Part shown: positions 1-13,600 of the stretch, in pieces
How the letters are laid out: every line of letters begins with the position of its first letter
Numbering within the stretch: position 1 is the first letter of the stretch
NCBI RefSeq assembly: GCF_037975245.1
Contig: NC_092576.1
Span: 32,218,611 to 32,282,610, forward strand
DNA length: 64,000 nucleotides
DNA from: Apostichopus japonicus
Taxonomy: Eukaryota; Echinodermata; Holothuroidea; Aspidochirotida; Stichopodidae
Direction: 5' to 3'
Made by a program: the position numbers and the translations under genes
Notes under the pieces: generated by a model
What the model was told of the DNA's origin: nothing
Databases searched by the model: none
The model's input: only the letters and a program-made list of their open reading frames with translations

Positions 1-371
1 TGTCACAATAGACGTAGGATGTTGCACGAGTCTTGCAGCACTTTTGTTATTTTATAGAAATGTATTTATCTTATGCAGCAGAGAACATGAAGGAGAATTA
101 AAGTTGCAATAAATTTTAAATTAAATTGATATTTCCATTCATTTGTGTCTGTCCAAATAGTATCATGCAAGAAATCATTAATGACCATATATTTCAGCCG
201 TTCATCATGTAGTGAAATTGGTCTAAAGTTCCTCTATAAATCCTGCCATTAAGAAATGCAATTAAGATGAAAAGGCATACTCCAAAGAAGCCTTGCTGTC
301 CTGATGTTTTTGCACTACGTTTCCATGCAGAAGAGCTTGTAGGACACATTTGTCCGTGCTATTCTCTCATC

Positions 372-545
372 CTGTCCGCGCGGACAGAAAACCACCACGC
401 ACGGACGTTTTTTCCTAGTTAATAGTGTCCGTCCGGACAGATAATACTGTCCGCCGGACACAATTCCCCCCGAGAAAGTTGTCCTACGGACACAATTCCC
501 GTGGAATAGTGTCCGTGAGACGCCCGGACACTATTCCCTGTCACA
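372..545. repeat. GC-rich cluster of GTCCG/CGGAC palindromes
   Basis: Inside AT-rich flanks, this stretch holds repeated short palindromes: CTGTCCGCGCGGACAG at 372-387 is perfect, and GTCCGTCCGGACAG, CTGTCCGCCGGACA and further GTGTCCG/CGGACAC pairs follow. The phrases AATAGTGTCCG and ACACTATTCC recur in both orientations. No gene overlaps it. It could be the end of a foldback-type element or a protein-binding cluster. The sequence does not decide between these. Confidence 0.6.
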
Positions 546-549
546 CCCA

Positions 550-1880
550 CACACTAGTGTCAATGTAAGAAACTTCATATTATACAGTAGTTTTATTTAC
601 ATGTATTTCTTTGTTTATTTTTTTTGTTCTTTAACTCTTTTTCTGTCTCAATTTCAATGAGTTGTTTGGAGTTCATTCATCATACTACTTTGGTGCTTTC
701 TTACTACGTCAACCCACCTTACCGATACTGTACACAAAGGTAGTTCCCAAACCCTAACACAAGTTGTGTCCTTGAATACTTGAAATGCAGAGCTGCGTTT
801 GTAATGTATTTAAACCATGATACAATTGAACTGTATTGAGGTTTGATGGATGACGTAACAGGGTATGATTGAGCCAATATGTTATCCTTGTAAGATATCA
901 TGATAAAAGTTTTGTTTATATGAGTTCTGCGGATACTGTTCACCCTTTGATGAAATACGACCTTCACAGAAATCAATACACTTATGATCAAATGGTATCT
1001 TCTCATGGAAGGAGACTTGTTAATGTTACATTTTCTCAGCTATGGTGCTATGGTCGTCACAGCGTTTGCACAGTTTAGCTAGTTGACGTCAAATGTCAAA
1101 TGAACTAATATCAATGGGTAAATTTCTTCTACTCAGAATGGGTAACCTACATGTTCCGTCTTGAGATAAGGTAGGTACAAGGGTTTCACTGTTTTTTATC
1201 CCATTGACTTCTGATTACTCGTGACGTCCAATAAAATCGATAAGGTCCTAATCTCATATGTGCAACCCACAAACCAACTTACAATGTTGATGTATGTAAA
1301 CTTATTTGTGTGCACCCTGTTCTCTGTTACCACGTTTCTATGTTACACATACTGCATTACTCTCTCTTGCCTTAACTGAATAAAATGTGACAGATCCTAC
1401 TTTTATTGTTGGAATCATCTTTCCACCGTCATGGCGTCTACAACATACAAGTATAAAGATTGTCAATCGGATACACGCACAGAGGTATGGGTGTAACAAG
1501 CAAGCAGTGCACACACATATACCAAAACATATGCACAGAGCCGCATATATACGGCCTTGCATAAATATGCCAACGCTATCACGAGTCTAAGGTTTGAATT
1601 GTCATTGAAGCTGTACTGTAACGAACTTATTTCATTGATCATTGTACGTGTAACTAGGGATAAACTATGCCTCATTTCAAAATCAAAGAACCAACAGTGT
1701 TTGCACTTCGTAGTCTTCATTCTTGAGGAACGGAAACTACATCTGCTAAAAATGTTGTGGATATCATGTTTGATGCATCCCATCAAAACGTCAAGTTACA
1801 TGCCCTTTCTACGCTTCCGTACGAACCTGTTCTTTCATTACTGTGTATTAAGTCTAGCTCTCCAGTGGGCTATTTATCGC
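550..1880. other. No recognised gene
   Basis: AT-rich single-copy-looking DNA. Short open frames exist on both strands but overlap one another, have no recognisable domain and no convincing splice context. I see nothing specific here. Confidence 0.5.
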
Positions 1881-1886
1881 TTACTT

Positions 1887-2360
1887 GGAAAGTCTGTAGA
1901 AGCTACATCATCCAACCTTTATTGTTAAATGGTGATGCTCGAAGTGTAATCATGGACCAATCACACCATTCTTGATACTTGGGATGGCAAAGTTCTGTTC
2001 AACTAGCGTGGGAGAGTTCCGCACTAAATTTGACACGGGAAAGGAGAAAGTACGTAGAAAAAACATCAATCAACTCTTATTTGTTTCATTGTGATGGCCG
2101 CAGTGTAATCATGGAACAATGACAACATGCATGATACTCTCAAGTATGGATAACTTCAATTCAACTTTTGTGGGACCGGTCCAATAAATTTCACACGGGA
2201 TTGGGGAAAGTACTCAGAAACTACATCAACCAACCCTTATCGTTTAATGGTGATAGCCGAAGTGTAACCGTGAACCAATCATATCATGCTTCACACTTTC
2301 AAGTATGGAAAAGTACAGCTCAACTTTTGTGGGCTCTTTCCATTAAATTTGACACGAGGG
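1887..2360 (+). repeat. 160-bp tandem repeat, about three diverged copies
   Basis: The phrase AAGT..GTAGAAGCTACATCA recurs at about 1887, 2047 and 2207, always followed by a CAACC-TTAT-GTTTAATGGTGATG block and then by an ACCAATCA and an AATTTGACACG block. The 160-bp period is not a multiple of three, so the short open frames across it (about 70 codons) are unlikely to be a repeated protein. Copies differ at many positions, so the array is old. Confidence 0.8.
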
Positions 2361-2374
2361 CGTTCAATTTATGA

Positions 2375-4080
2375 GCTGTCCAATGGTACATCATAACTGA
2401 AATCTTTACACACAAGACTCTCTTTTGGGCACTCACAGTAAGACAATTTTTGTTCCCTGACAACTTTGTTTCACCACCACTGAAACGTTATATCCACAAC
2501 ATATTAGCCAACGGGTACAAAAGCTCTAGGAAAATAACGCTTTTTACGTTTTTCGAAATTGATCTCCGGTGACCTCATAGTTCTAACATATGATTGCATA
2601 TATGAGAAGAAAACTAGCACAAATCCGATCTCACGAAATTTCAGCCACATCAAAGGAAAAATGACGAAATGGCAGTCATTCATACACACACAAATATTTA
2701 AACATAAATAAAACAAAGGTTGACACGTATTATTTAATTGTCTGTATTTGATCACAAGTGTTTGATAACCATATTTCAAACGAACTGAATACCTACCGTG
2801 TCACGTGAACAGTGGTGATGTATGCTGATGATTATTACGGCAGTGCGCGTGCGCGCTAGAATATAGGCATGTATTGCCAAGTGAACGATACCTACATGAC
2901 TGGACGTTGAAACAAAGTTTCATATAATCTCTGTACATTTGCAATGTCAGAGGCTAGCTGCGTAGCGAGCTTATCCTGAGTCTGTCACAGACAAGCGCCA
3001 TCAATTTGTAGGCATATGACTTTACTCCCTGGTGTGTTGTTCGCCCAAAAAATAAAACCATGAACAACCGAAAAGTTCTTCCCAATACTGCAAGCACCCC
3101 ACGCGCATTACAAAACTACGTATTTGCCCTCAAATGCAGTTTTTGTTCATATTGGGTTTTACTCGTTAGCTCCATCAACCATCGTCCTTTTTGCCAAATT
3201 CAATGTTGAACATTCTACGCATTCATTATGATATCTTGTTAATTATTGTTATGACGCAGCATTTCATTTCGGGAGTTGTGCCCATTTTGTATCACACACT
3301 TGTTATTGCTACGATATATTTCTTAGAAATGGCTGCCGTCAAGCGATATATTAACTCATAAAGGTAACACTTTTTTATCCTTTTCATTTTTTTTTATTCG
3401 ATGCATCTGTTGCATTTATAAATCTGCTTGGTTTGACGAGAAAGTGGGTGGTGGTGTGAATATGGTTATTAACTAAGTCTACGGATAATTTCACTGCATT
3501 AAATCATATTTCTCATTCGAATACATAAGATTTGGGCACTTTTACTCCTCACCAGTTCATATGTTGGTCTCAACACCTTAAAGTATATTCTTGTCAATTA
3601 CTTTGTTGTTCATCATTTTCGTTACTTGCAGGTATTTTTTTGCGGGATGAAGGTTGCGCTACCTTCATCTGTTTCCTATATATTTGGGGCGCCACATGAT
3701 GACATGTTTATAATCCAGTCCGCTCTAAAACTTTATAGTATGACTAACAATTAATCTGGCATGATTATATTTGTTTAATTGTCATTTTTTATCTCAATAC
3801 ATTACATGTATAGAGATATTGTAACAGTAAGTGGGACTCTCTCTTCTCTTAAAAAATTTTCAGCGTCTTCATACAAAGTTCTTTTTCTCTGGAATTTCCA
3901 GAGCAAGCATATATCATATAGGCCAACAAAAGTTACTATTTTTTATTCCAGAATTGTATCTCATTCTATGACTTTTTCACCGATTTATGTCCAAATTTGG
4001 CCAAATCCCTCTGAAAAACAGTTGAAATGAGGCCTTTTTGCACACGCTCCAAAACTTGTTTGTTTCATTGTTTTTGATGA
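2375..4080. other. No recognised gene
   Basis: AT-rich non-coding-looking sequence. No repeat pair, RNA gene or credible exon was seen. Confidence 0.45.
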
Positions 4081-4082
4081 TT

Positions 4083-4170
4083 AAGCCCCGCCTCCAAGTC
4101 TTGTGTAGCAGATTGGCTATGACTCAAGCCCCGCCTCCAAGTCTGGTTTGTAGCAGATTGGCTATGCCTC
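4083..4170 (+). repeat. 44-bp tandem duplication with GC-box and inverted CCAAT motifs
   Basis: Two adjacent near-identical units begin AAGCCCCGCCTCCAAGTC and end GTAGCAGATTGGCTATG. Each unit carries a GC-box-like CCCCGCCTCC and an inverted CCAAT (ATTGG), the usual pairing in vertebrate-style promoters. No gene start could be tied to it, so promoter activity is only a possibility. Confidence 0.65.
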
Positions 4171-6392
4171 ATGGCAGCTACATGTTAGATATACGAAAAT
4201 GGTCACCCTCACGACCAATGCACACTAATTCCATATACACATTGTTGTGTATTTAATTTATATTAGGACTTCGTCTGTTTATAGCTCCATGGTTTTAGTA
4301 ATATCAATTTAAGGATTGTTCTTTTGTTCAGGTAGTTTTTCAGAGCAAGAGTCATGATAAGTTTGTTTGATTGCCCATCAGGTATTTTGTATAATTACGT
4401 ATACACTTTGTTGTGCTGCTGAAGGCTACAAGTTTAGGCTAGGCCTAATGCATTCTATATTAGGCCTTCATTTAGTAATAGCCACATTAGCATTGTACTG
4501 GTGGTGTTCAGGCAGTTTTGGGCCATGGTATAGTAAGTTTGTTTGATTGCCTTACAGTGTGTTTTAATTTTTAAGTTAAGTTTCCAACTTATATATTAAC
4601 TGTGACTCCATAAATTTAACATAATGTTAATGGGATAATACAACAACTATTCATTTGGAATAGAGTGTATATTGTGCATTTCTAGAATGAAGCATCATTA
4701 TGAATTAACAGCTTGTTTGGTATATTTCTTTAACCCCCCCCCCCCAAAAAAAAGAATTAAAAACAAAAATTATAATCTATCACATTTTATTTTCACTGGA
4801 GTATGTATAAAAGAGGAGCCGGCCATAGCATTACAACTTTTATAAGACTATAAAAATTGGATAAGGTTATGTCTTATTTATAAGGATATAATAAGGTTAT
4901 AAGAAGTATGTTTAGCTTTCTTTTGAACCTGTGATGTTTGACATCAAATATACAAAGAATTAAAAGAAAATACTAAAATGGAGAGGAACTGGGGTGGCTA
5001 TTAGGGGAGGAGGAGGCCACCCATCACTTTCAATTTAAAACTTATATTCTACATATGTACATTATTTTTTCCAAGTCATAAATCCACGAAATCTTTATGT
5101 CAAAATTATTGAGATGGAAAAACGTGGGTTGTTTTGATAATTGGAAGTGTACACAGTTTTGATGGTAGTCACCACTACAGTCTACAGTAACCTACAGTAG
5201 GTCGATAGGCCTAGCTTTCTCAAGGCGGGCATCAAGAATATGGTCGAGTTGTTCGCCTCTTCTTATTTGACTGTTGTCATTGACGTCAAACTATATGACC
5301 AAAATATTATATATATTGATATTGATAATTGTAGAGACAGAGCAAAGATAAGAAACTAGGAATCGAAATTAGAACTTCCAGTATTGAGATACTGCGTCAT
5401 TGATGCTCTTGTCTTGTATTTGTTTTGTTAAGCTCATCGAACTCTGGGATTTTGCGCTATATTAGCACCGGTGTATAATTATGATAATTGTGTTGAGAGC
5501 TTGGTTAACGGATGCTATTTGATGTTTCTCATCGTTTGTGCAAATTTGTCAAGAAATAGTGGAAATGATATTAATTGTATTCAAATGATATCTGCAGCAT
5601 TTGCTTTTTGTTTTGCTGTTATAATCCGTTCGTGACCCTTCAACGTATGCCGTCATTCATCCATCTGTCAACCGCGAAAGACCGCTGATTACACGCCGAC
5701 TGGATGACATATCGTCGAACCACCAGCCCAAGTGAATTCTAATGACCAACAATAAGCCGCTGGCGAAACAACGGACGTTTGATCGGTGACCCACAGTCTG
5801 TAGAAACCGGAGGACCGACGATGTGTCCCAAGACGCCATCTGAAAATTTTAGTAAAATAAATTTAGGAATATTCAAACACAGCGCTTGGCAGTCCCACAT
5901 TGTTTTATTATTATTACTTGATATGGATATCTTGCTCTCAAGAAACTAAAGTTAAAAACCTTCGAAGGAATACTGCTAGAACTGTGCACCATACGATGAA
6001 AACGCTGCTGACACGTTTGGTGCACAATAACAATCTCCAGCAACTATTGCAATAAAAAATGGTGTTTGAGGATGAACAATCCCTTACGTAAGCTTAGGTG
6101 CGTTCCTTTGTAACTAAAATACATTCATATTACCAGTTATGTTCACATGACTAGAGAGGAAAAGCGGGGTAAAACGGAACAATGGATGTTATATACACAG
6201 AGTCTACGTAATAGACTAACGTACCTCTATATCTCCTCAAACTGTCCTAAAGGAACTTTCTGAAGAAAACGACAGCTTTCCTCCTTTCTTCAAGAGAAAC
6301 AAGTTCTGGAAAATATAGAACTGCACGTAGGGAAACTACAAATATCTTTCGAAAACGAAATAGACAACGTTTTTCTTTGGCCGCAATGAGCT
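4171..6392. other. No recognised gene
   Basis: AT-rich sequence with a C-run/A-run at about 4735-4752. No domain-bearing exon, RNA gene or transposon end was seen. Confidence 0.45.
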
Positions 6393-8179
6393 CCCTTACC
6401 GAAATCCCAGATCTGGCTTTATATCTGGTTTAATCTGGCCAGATCAAGTTTTATCTGGCCATATAAAGCCAGATATAACTGGATACAGAGTCAATCCAGA
6501 TATGCAGATAAAGTTTTATCTGGCCATATAAAGCCAGATATAACTGGATGTAGAGTCAATCCAGATACGCATATAAAGTTTTATCTTGTCATAAAGACAG
6601 ATATAACTGATATAGAGTAAATCCAGATATGCAGATAGAGTTTTATCTAGCAATATAAAGCCAGGTATAACTGGATAAACATGTAAGACTGTATGTTCTT
6701 ACATAGTGTATTTTCATAGAGATTAACATTGCACTACATTGCACATGCATATATATTTCAATGGTAAATCTCTTACAGTGCACACTAAGTCAAAGGGGGG
6801 GGGGGAATAACTATCTCTATCTGGGTTGCTATAGCAACCACAGGGTCTTAGCTAGAAACAGGATGACTCAGAGGGTTATTAAGTGTGAAGCCCGCTTTTG
6901 AACAAAGGACATATGTGCACATATGTGCACAAAACATGTATTGTTACTCTGGGAGTGAGATAGGAAAGGGAGTGTACACATGGTACTTAAGGAGTAGAGA
7001 GCAGAAGGAAGTTTAATACAAAGGATTGGTACATTTAGAAAAGGTAATGGAGATTCGTAAATAATAACCTAGTGATGTCAGGACAGACATTGGCAAAGGA
7101 TTCTATAGTAAACTGAACAGTCAGAAGTAAGGACGAATTTTTTGGAACGGATGGAAACAAGGAACATATTTTGGGACTGAACTTCGATACTGAATGGAAC
7201 ATATATCGCCCTCCTGGAACTTATTTATTAAAGCAAATATATTAAATAAAAGAATAGCACAACGAAATTGAGTATCAACATCTACAGGACCACAGAAGAA
7301 TAAAGAACTCAACCTTCAAGTATTATTTTTAAGTGTACTAGTGGTACCGGGCGATGCCAGTTTATTTAAGTAAGTATGATTTACCTGGGCCCAAAATTTG
7401 AATGTACATGTATTCAATATCAGTTTGCAAATGTTTTGGTAAGGTAAAGTAAAAATGTGCAATGTGCATGCACATTACATATTTCTACTACATTCCAATC
7501 CAGTTGAGTTCTGTGTTTATATTTTGCGTGTGTCTTGCTCTCTGTATGGGTCTCCGTACCAGAACAGAGATAACTGATCATGCTTGAAAGTTACTCTCAA
7601 TGCTAGTCCAGTTTTGGCCACTTATTTCCTATTTCATCGACAAAACCCGCTTACATACAGTTATTCCAGATATGCAGATAAAGATTTATTTGGCCATATA
7701 GAGCCAGATATAACTTGATTATCTGGATTTTCGTTCTATCAACCAGATAAAGTTGTATCTGGCCCAGATATGGAAGCCATAAACTTCAACCATATAAAAT
7801 TTTATATGGGCCATATAAAAGTTCACTGGATTTTGTTTACATCAACCAGATAAAGTTTTATCTGGCCCAGATATGGATGCAATAAAATTTAACCAGATAA
7901 AATTGTATATGGGCCATAAAAAAGTTGATCTGGATTTCCTTTATATCAACCAGATAAAGATTTATCTGGCCCAGATATGGATGCAATAAAATATAACCAG
8001 ATCAAATTTTATATGGGCCATATGAAACTTTATTTTATATCAAGTTATATCTGCCCAATTTTTTTATCTGGCCAGATATAAATTCCAGATCTGGAGCAGA
8101 TCTGGCCCAGATTGAAATTCCAGATCTGGGCCAGATCTGGATTTTTATATCTGGCCCAGATCTGGGATTTCGGTAAGGG
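6393..8179. mobile_element. 1.8-kb terminal-inverted-repeat element with CTGGCCAGAT arrays
   Basis: The left end at 6393 (CCCTTACCGAAATCCCAGAT, continuing CTGG) is matched in reverse complement at 8156-8179, 24 nt in all. Both flanks of the interior, about 6410-6680 and 7660-8160, are packed with TATCTGGCC, CCAGATATAA and GGCCAGAT motifs in both orientations, so each arm can fold on itself. The middle (about 6700-7650) has no transposase-like reading frame, so the element is probably non-autonomous. A clean target duplication was not found, and the superfamily is unassigned. Confidence 0.75.
6825..6838. promoter_or_regulatory. Perfect GTTGCTATAGCAAC palindrome, X-box-like
   Basis: The 14-bp palindrome GTTGCTATAGCAAC resembles the RFX-factor X-box (GTTGCC-GGCAAC type). 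It lies in the middle of the palindrome-rich transposon, far from any gene seen here, so a regulatory role is only a possibility. Confidence 0.3.
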
Positions 8180-9888
8180 TTATATTCGGCAAGATAACAA
8201 AGTCCGTCAACAACACATTTGACCTTTGAAAATTTAAACATCTTAAGCTTTTACATCATGATTGGTCGTTTATGTGACTTTCAATCGCATCCCGGAAATT
8301 AAAAATGGTATTATTTTAATTTAAAACTATATTTGTATGTATATTTGAATGTGTATTTCTTTACGGCGTTTAAGAACAGTTGAAGCTATGCTTTGATAAC
8401 AAGAACATAAGTGGTCACTAATTACATTACGCCTCAAGGATCATTGCGAGTACTCCTTGACCAATAAAAAGTGTTTAGTGCTATTATTACAGTGATATAA
8501 ATCTTCATGAAACATTCTTTACTGACATCTAAAAGACAATGCTAAATGTAAACTATTGTTCAAATTGACATATTAAATACGAAAAACAAAACCTCTATGC
8601 CGTTTGATAGAATTGTCTTGAGCAAAAAGAAAGTGCCGATGTACTAATACTAAAACAAACTTCTATATATCTACTAATGATCAAGATAAGCACATGTCAG
8701 CAAATTTCACTTTTACTTCCTGTTTTCGTTACTTGAGCATATGTTATTTCAACATGCTTCAAACCATGTCGTTAAGTTTTAATTACAAATTTACATCTAT
8801 TTCCTTGTACCATCAGCCTAGTGATGCATTATACGTAGTTCCGAGGAGCTTTCACTTTTCATAAATATTATGCCATTACATATATCATTACTTCAATATT
8901 TACTGAAGCTAAAGTAAAGGGAAACAGAAAGTTAAGCCACGAAGGAAATTCTGTTTGTCATTTAACTTCACCACAGATAATTGAATACGAGATCTGTCAC
9001 GAAAACCTTAGTCTACTAAACCAATTTTAATCTACTATAATAGCATTTATCGTGAAAGTAAAATGAAATGTTGTAGCGTGGCCTTGTTAAATGCAGGAAA
9101 GTAATGACAATATTACAGTGAGTAACATCTTCGCACCACCTTAATTCTCATGAAGAAAATGAGACTTATCTCATACAATAAAACATATTGGTAATATAAT
9201 GTTAATTATTGAGTACCCTAATACGTGATAAAGGATGTTACATGATCCAACTTTTACAACTAGAATATAAAAATTTCATCAAAATTAAAATTCAATGCTT
9301 TCTGTGTTAAATGTTGAGGACTAGGCATCTTTCTAACAGACATCTGTATCCTTTAGGAAGATCTAGGAAGAACATTTTACTTTAATGATTGCAAATGCTT
9401 GTTCCTGTACCGTCACGTCTATTTTCATGACTCTTTCATATTAGGTGACCGTCCATGTTCTAGAGAGAGAACTTGGTAATTTCTCTATGTGAAGAAAAGT
9501 TAAAGTGAAGTATTGTTTAAGAAATTTCCGAACTCCTTAATATTGAAAAAAAAAAACATGTATGTAACATTTGTGCAGCATAGCTAACTTGATTACTTCT
9601 ATACCCTATTAGTTAAACGTGTTGCTGGAACAACAAGAGCAATTTGCAAGCCACAACTGTTAAACAATTATTTGTTGTAAATTGCTGAGACGACATTTAT
9701 TTGCGCAGTGAACAAAAGCTCTAACGCAGTTACAAGAAAACTGTGGCAACACCGTAGTAAGGCTTTACGGGTAATTTTAATGAATAATGCATGAAGTTGG
9801 TCAAGCAACCAACATGAAATGTTTTTTCTCTGCTCATCAATAATAATCAGTAATATCTTAAAACTGTCGGCCATGCCCTGCAACACGT
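8180..9888. other. No recognised gene
   Basis: AT-rich DNA. A 72-codon frame on the minus strand (9668-9886) has no recognisable domain. Confidence 0.45.
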
Positions 9889-9896
9889 TTCGCGCT

Positions 9897-11785
9897 CAGT
9901 GGCGTCACCAGACTTTTCAGTCGGGGGGGGGGGGGCACAGGGGGGCACCAGCATTTGATGGGGGGCACTAAGGTGGATACGGATCGCCGTCCTGGGGGAG
10001 GGGTCTAAGGGGAGGGGGTGCCCCCTCTCCTTTGGAAAATGTTCTCATACGGAGGATGGGCTAGATGCAAAATGGTGCCACATTTGATGCTAAATTCGAT
10101 CTGAAGATATCTCCAGAAATTGCTATTTTTGAGGATGATTGTAACAACGCCCAGAATTTTGCAGAGGATATGAACCACATGCTGTCGATATTATGCCTAA
10201 CCCTATCAATAGAACCTACATTTGTTGAATTAATGTGTGCATGTCCCCCGACTCCTTTCTTGTCCTTCTCGTTTTCTCCCATTATCTATTAAGATGTAAC
10301 AAGTTCCAGCATTGTCAGTGGCGTAGCCAGGATTTTGTGTATGGGGGGGGGGGCAATATACAGGACTATCTACGCGGAGCGCCACCATCGGTTGGCGCGG
10401 AGCGTACAAGAAAATTTGGGGTTTGCAAGGTCCCCAGATGGCAGGAAATAACACTTCGAGGGCTTTGTTAGCCCTGTCAATATCATCATCATTATGTGTT
10501 TTGGGGGTTTTCAGGGGCGATTTCTTATCATTTATTCCACAGGTACCCACAATTATAAATTGCAACAAGGCTAATCCCACCATGAAAGGGATAAGTCCAG
10601 CTAATCCCTTCCCGAGGACACTAACCCGAGGGCTGCCAACTCTCCAACCTAAGAGGGTTGCCAATTGTAACACCGGCCAGGGCTGGCAATTACGAATAGT
10701 CTGTCAGAACGTATTCGATTCGACTGTTTGCTCGAGCACACATTCACTCCAGTAATCCATGGTGTGGGTTTGGATATATAGACAGAAATATCACGCACGG
10801 TTAGCACCCCACCGCAGCAATGACTTATGATTATGAATGAGTCATCACAAATCCACCGAAACTTGAAAGGGTGAACAACTTTCGCCTATAAATAGACCTG
10901 GGCGACATCCGTTGCAAAACCGTCAGTTCAGCCGCGCGGTGCTGTGCCTGTCTAGTCTTTACTGTAGCGTTAGTGATATGAATGTATCCTACGAAGTCTA
11001 ATATTAGCATCTGTGTGGTAGCCTAATGAATGAGTGTATCGAATCTGCTGGTCCAGGGCCGGGCTATGGCACGGGTCTGTGCCTAGCCTGTGGGCTGCAC
11101 CTTGGCCAGCTGACTGTTGCCAGTTAATGACCTCGCATTGGCAGAAACTTAAAAATTTTCCGACATTCGTGAAGGGGGGGGGGGGGGCATGGCCCAATGG
11201 CCTCCCCCTAAATTCGCCCCTGAGCATTGTTATTGGCTCCTATCAGGGATCTCACCATGCAATCCAAAGTTTGATCACACATCGAGTATGGCTCAGTATG
11301 CAGGTGTGAACATTCGCCATTTGTTCCTACAAGCATCTGACCTCAAATGACCTCTGCACCCCCTACACAACAGGGTTAATATATGGAACCACAAATATAG
11401 GCAAGTATGGTGCCTGCCGACCCTCACATTCTCACATTTCGTCAGCTCCTAACCTGTCAACCTCAAACCAAGGCAACATACTGCAGTCCCTCCCTTCAAA
11501 CAGCAGGTCCGGATTTTCGGCATTTCGCAGGCATCCAATTCACAAGAGGTAAAAGACACACACAGACAGCAGACAAACACGCTCACCCATATGACAAATG
11601 CACACAAGCAGCATGACAATTGATTAATGAGTCAACTGCAATAAAAAAGGAATAGAATGAACTTGGAAGAGTAATACCTGAGAGTATGTATATATTTTTT
11701 TACCAACCCAAATCTCAGATGGGGGGCACTGGGGGGCATAGGTTCTCCGGGGGGGGGACACGTGCCCCCCCTGGCGACGCCACTG
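9897..11785. mobile_element. Outer hAT-like element or pair of hAT ends
   Basis: CAGTGGCGTCACCAG at 9897 and CTGGCGACGCCACTG ending at 11785 are inverted copies with one mismatch. They have the CAGTGGCG start and the G-run/GGGGGCAC subterminal sequence seen in many invertebrate hAT elements. The flanks show only a weak duplication (TCGCGCT against TCGTGCT), so the two ends may belong to one decayed element or to two neighbouring copies. A second hAT-like element sits inside. No transposase was recognised. Confidence 0.6.
10316..11222 (+). mobile_element. 907-bp hAT-like non-autonomous element with perfect 8-bp target duplication
   Basis: The left end CAGTGGCGTAGCCAGG and right end CGCCCCTG are flanked by identical AGCATTGT at 10308-10315 and 11223-11230. 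An 8-bp duplication with a CAG...CTG element is the hAT signature. G-runs follow the left end and precede the right. The short interior has no transposase, so it must have been mobilised in trans. It carries the hairpin module found again at 19.6, 19.8 and 20.4 kb. Confidence 0.85.
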
Positions 11786-13600
11786 TAATCGTGCTATGTG
11801 TAGATTTGTAATCTACGACATAAAGATGTTGAGATAATTATTTTAGGAGAAATGGTTGTATGTTAGGAGAGATGATGTATGTTACGTCATGTCCTGAAAG
11901 ATTAAATTGTAGCTACAATATGAAAACGTTAATAAATCATGAACGGGCCTGGGCGACCATCAACAGCTTTAACAAGAGTTATACGAAATAAATTAAAATA
12001 TGTAACTGTAGCACATAGTTGAAGAGCTTTGCTGTGCTGGTATCGCATTCACGAGATACATTAGATCAAGAGAAGGGTGGTTCAACTTCTGCAACAAGTC
12101 GCCTACCTTTGCTAGGATATAACACACTAGTATATTAAAATGAATAAAAACACAACATTCTCCAGTAATCTTTAGGGTAAATACTATTTATTCACCACAA
12201 TGTAAAGATGGATAACATGAATAGATAAAACAAGATTGATAAATGGAAGTCATCATAATTTAGCACGTATGTTCTTACTAATGCAGGACTGATGATCCGA
12301 ATATCACTTTCAATCTTCAAATAAGAGTTAGAGCGATATTAATGGAAAATAACTCCGGTAGTGATATACGTCGGATTGATCGTAGATGTTGCTGTTATAA
12401 CATTGTTTTTTTCAACTTTTATGTTGTCATAATGTTACAATATCAAGATGTTGGTTAGTTCATCTTCTTCAATTGAAATTATGGTAAAGCTGTTCATGTC
12501 TTTCTTGAATAGCAAAAATTAACACGAACCTGTTTCAGTTGTGAGTCATTAAGGTTCACAGTGTTACTTTACATCAGTTTGATCTGTAAGTGCTTTAGGT
12601 TTTGCTCGTCCAAGCCTGTACAGAATATGTTGCATCTCAAAAGTTCAATTTTCTATTTTGTGTCTCCTTTGCAAATTGATGCCTCATTTGTTACTCAGTG
12701 TCCGTTGGCTAAGAACTAACATACTGTGTTTTGAAATCAATTATTATATGACCAGACTTTAGCATCTTTCACACAATGTGCAGTTTAAAGTTGTAAAAGA
12801 TGGGAAACGACTAAAGATCTGAAATACTGAGGTATTAACACAAGATGAATTTTAGAATTGAGCGTAACCAATTGTAATACATGGCTACATTAAGACCCTC
12901 AAAATATACATACTAACGTTCAAGACTAATATTCGAAGCTCTATATCAGGCCAACTAAGATAATACTAACTTTGTATTGTTGTCTTGAGCCTACATTTCT
13001 TCCCTGATTAATTTAAGAAGCATTGGCCTGACTTGATATGAATCTGCTTGCTAGACATTTCCAAATGCAAATGGATTTGTTTTTCGAATAGAAAATCAAC
13101 AAATTCCTAACCCTCAATTTTGTACCGACTCCAAGAGTGAAACTCCTATACACAGACCCTATTACCATAACTCATTCCACGAAAATGTAAATATGTCACA
13201 CTTCAATCTAAGCTTACTGTTTAAAATATAATAAATACAGATTAGAAGTATATGTATTTCTGTGAACTGGGAAATTCACAAAACAAGCAATTTTCGTCAC
13301 AAAATTTAATTCAGTTTGTGAACAGACAGTCGTCAGTCGAATATGTCCAATTTAAAAGGAAGTATATACTTTGAAACAAAAAAACTTATGTAACAAGAGC
13401 ACCATTTCAACTTGCATGTTAGTTGGGAACTTATAATTACTTTGAAAACTTCGAACGCAGATTATTTCTTTGAATTTGCTACTTTTCTTAAGGTTAACAA
13501 ATATTTTCTTTTACATGTTTGACTACCAGTTTTCACACACATCATTGGCATGTTTTGAAGATAGTTCCAACTAAGTGTGGTTTATATGCGTAATAATAGC
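11786..13600. other. No recognised gene
   Basis: AT-rich sequence with no credible exon, RNA gene or transposon boundary. Confidence 0.45.
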
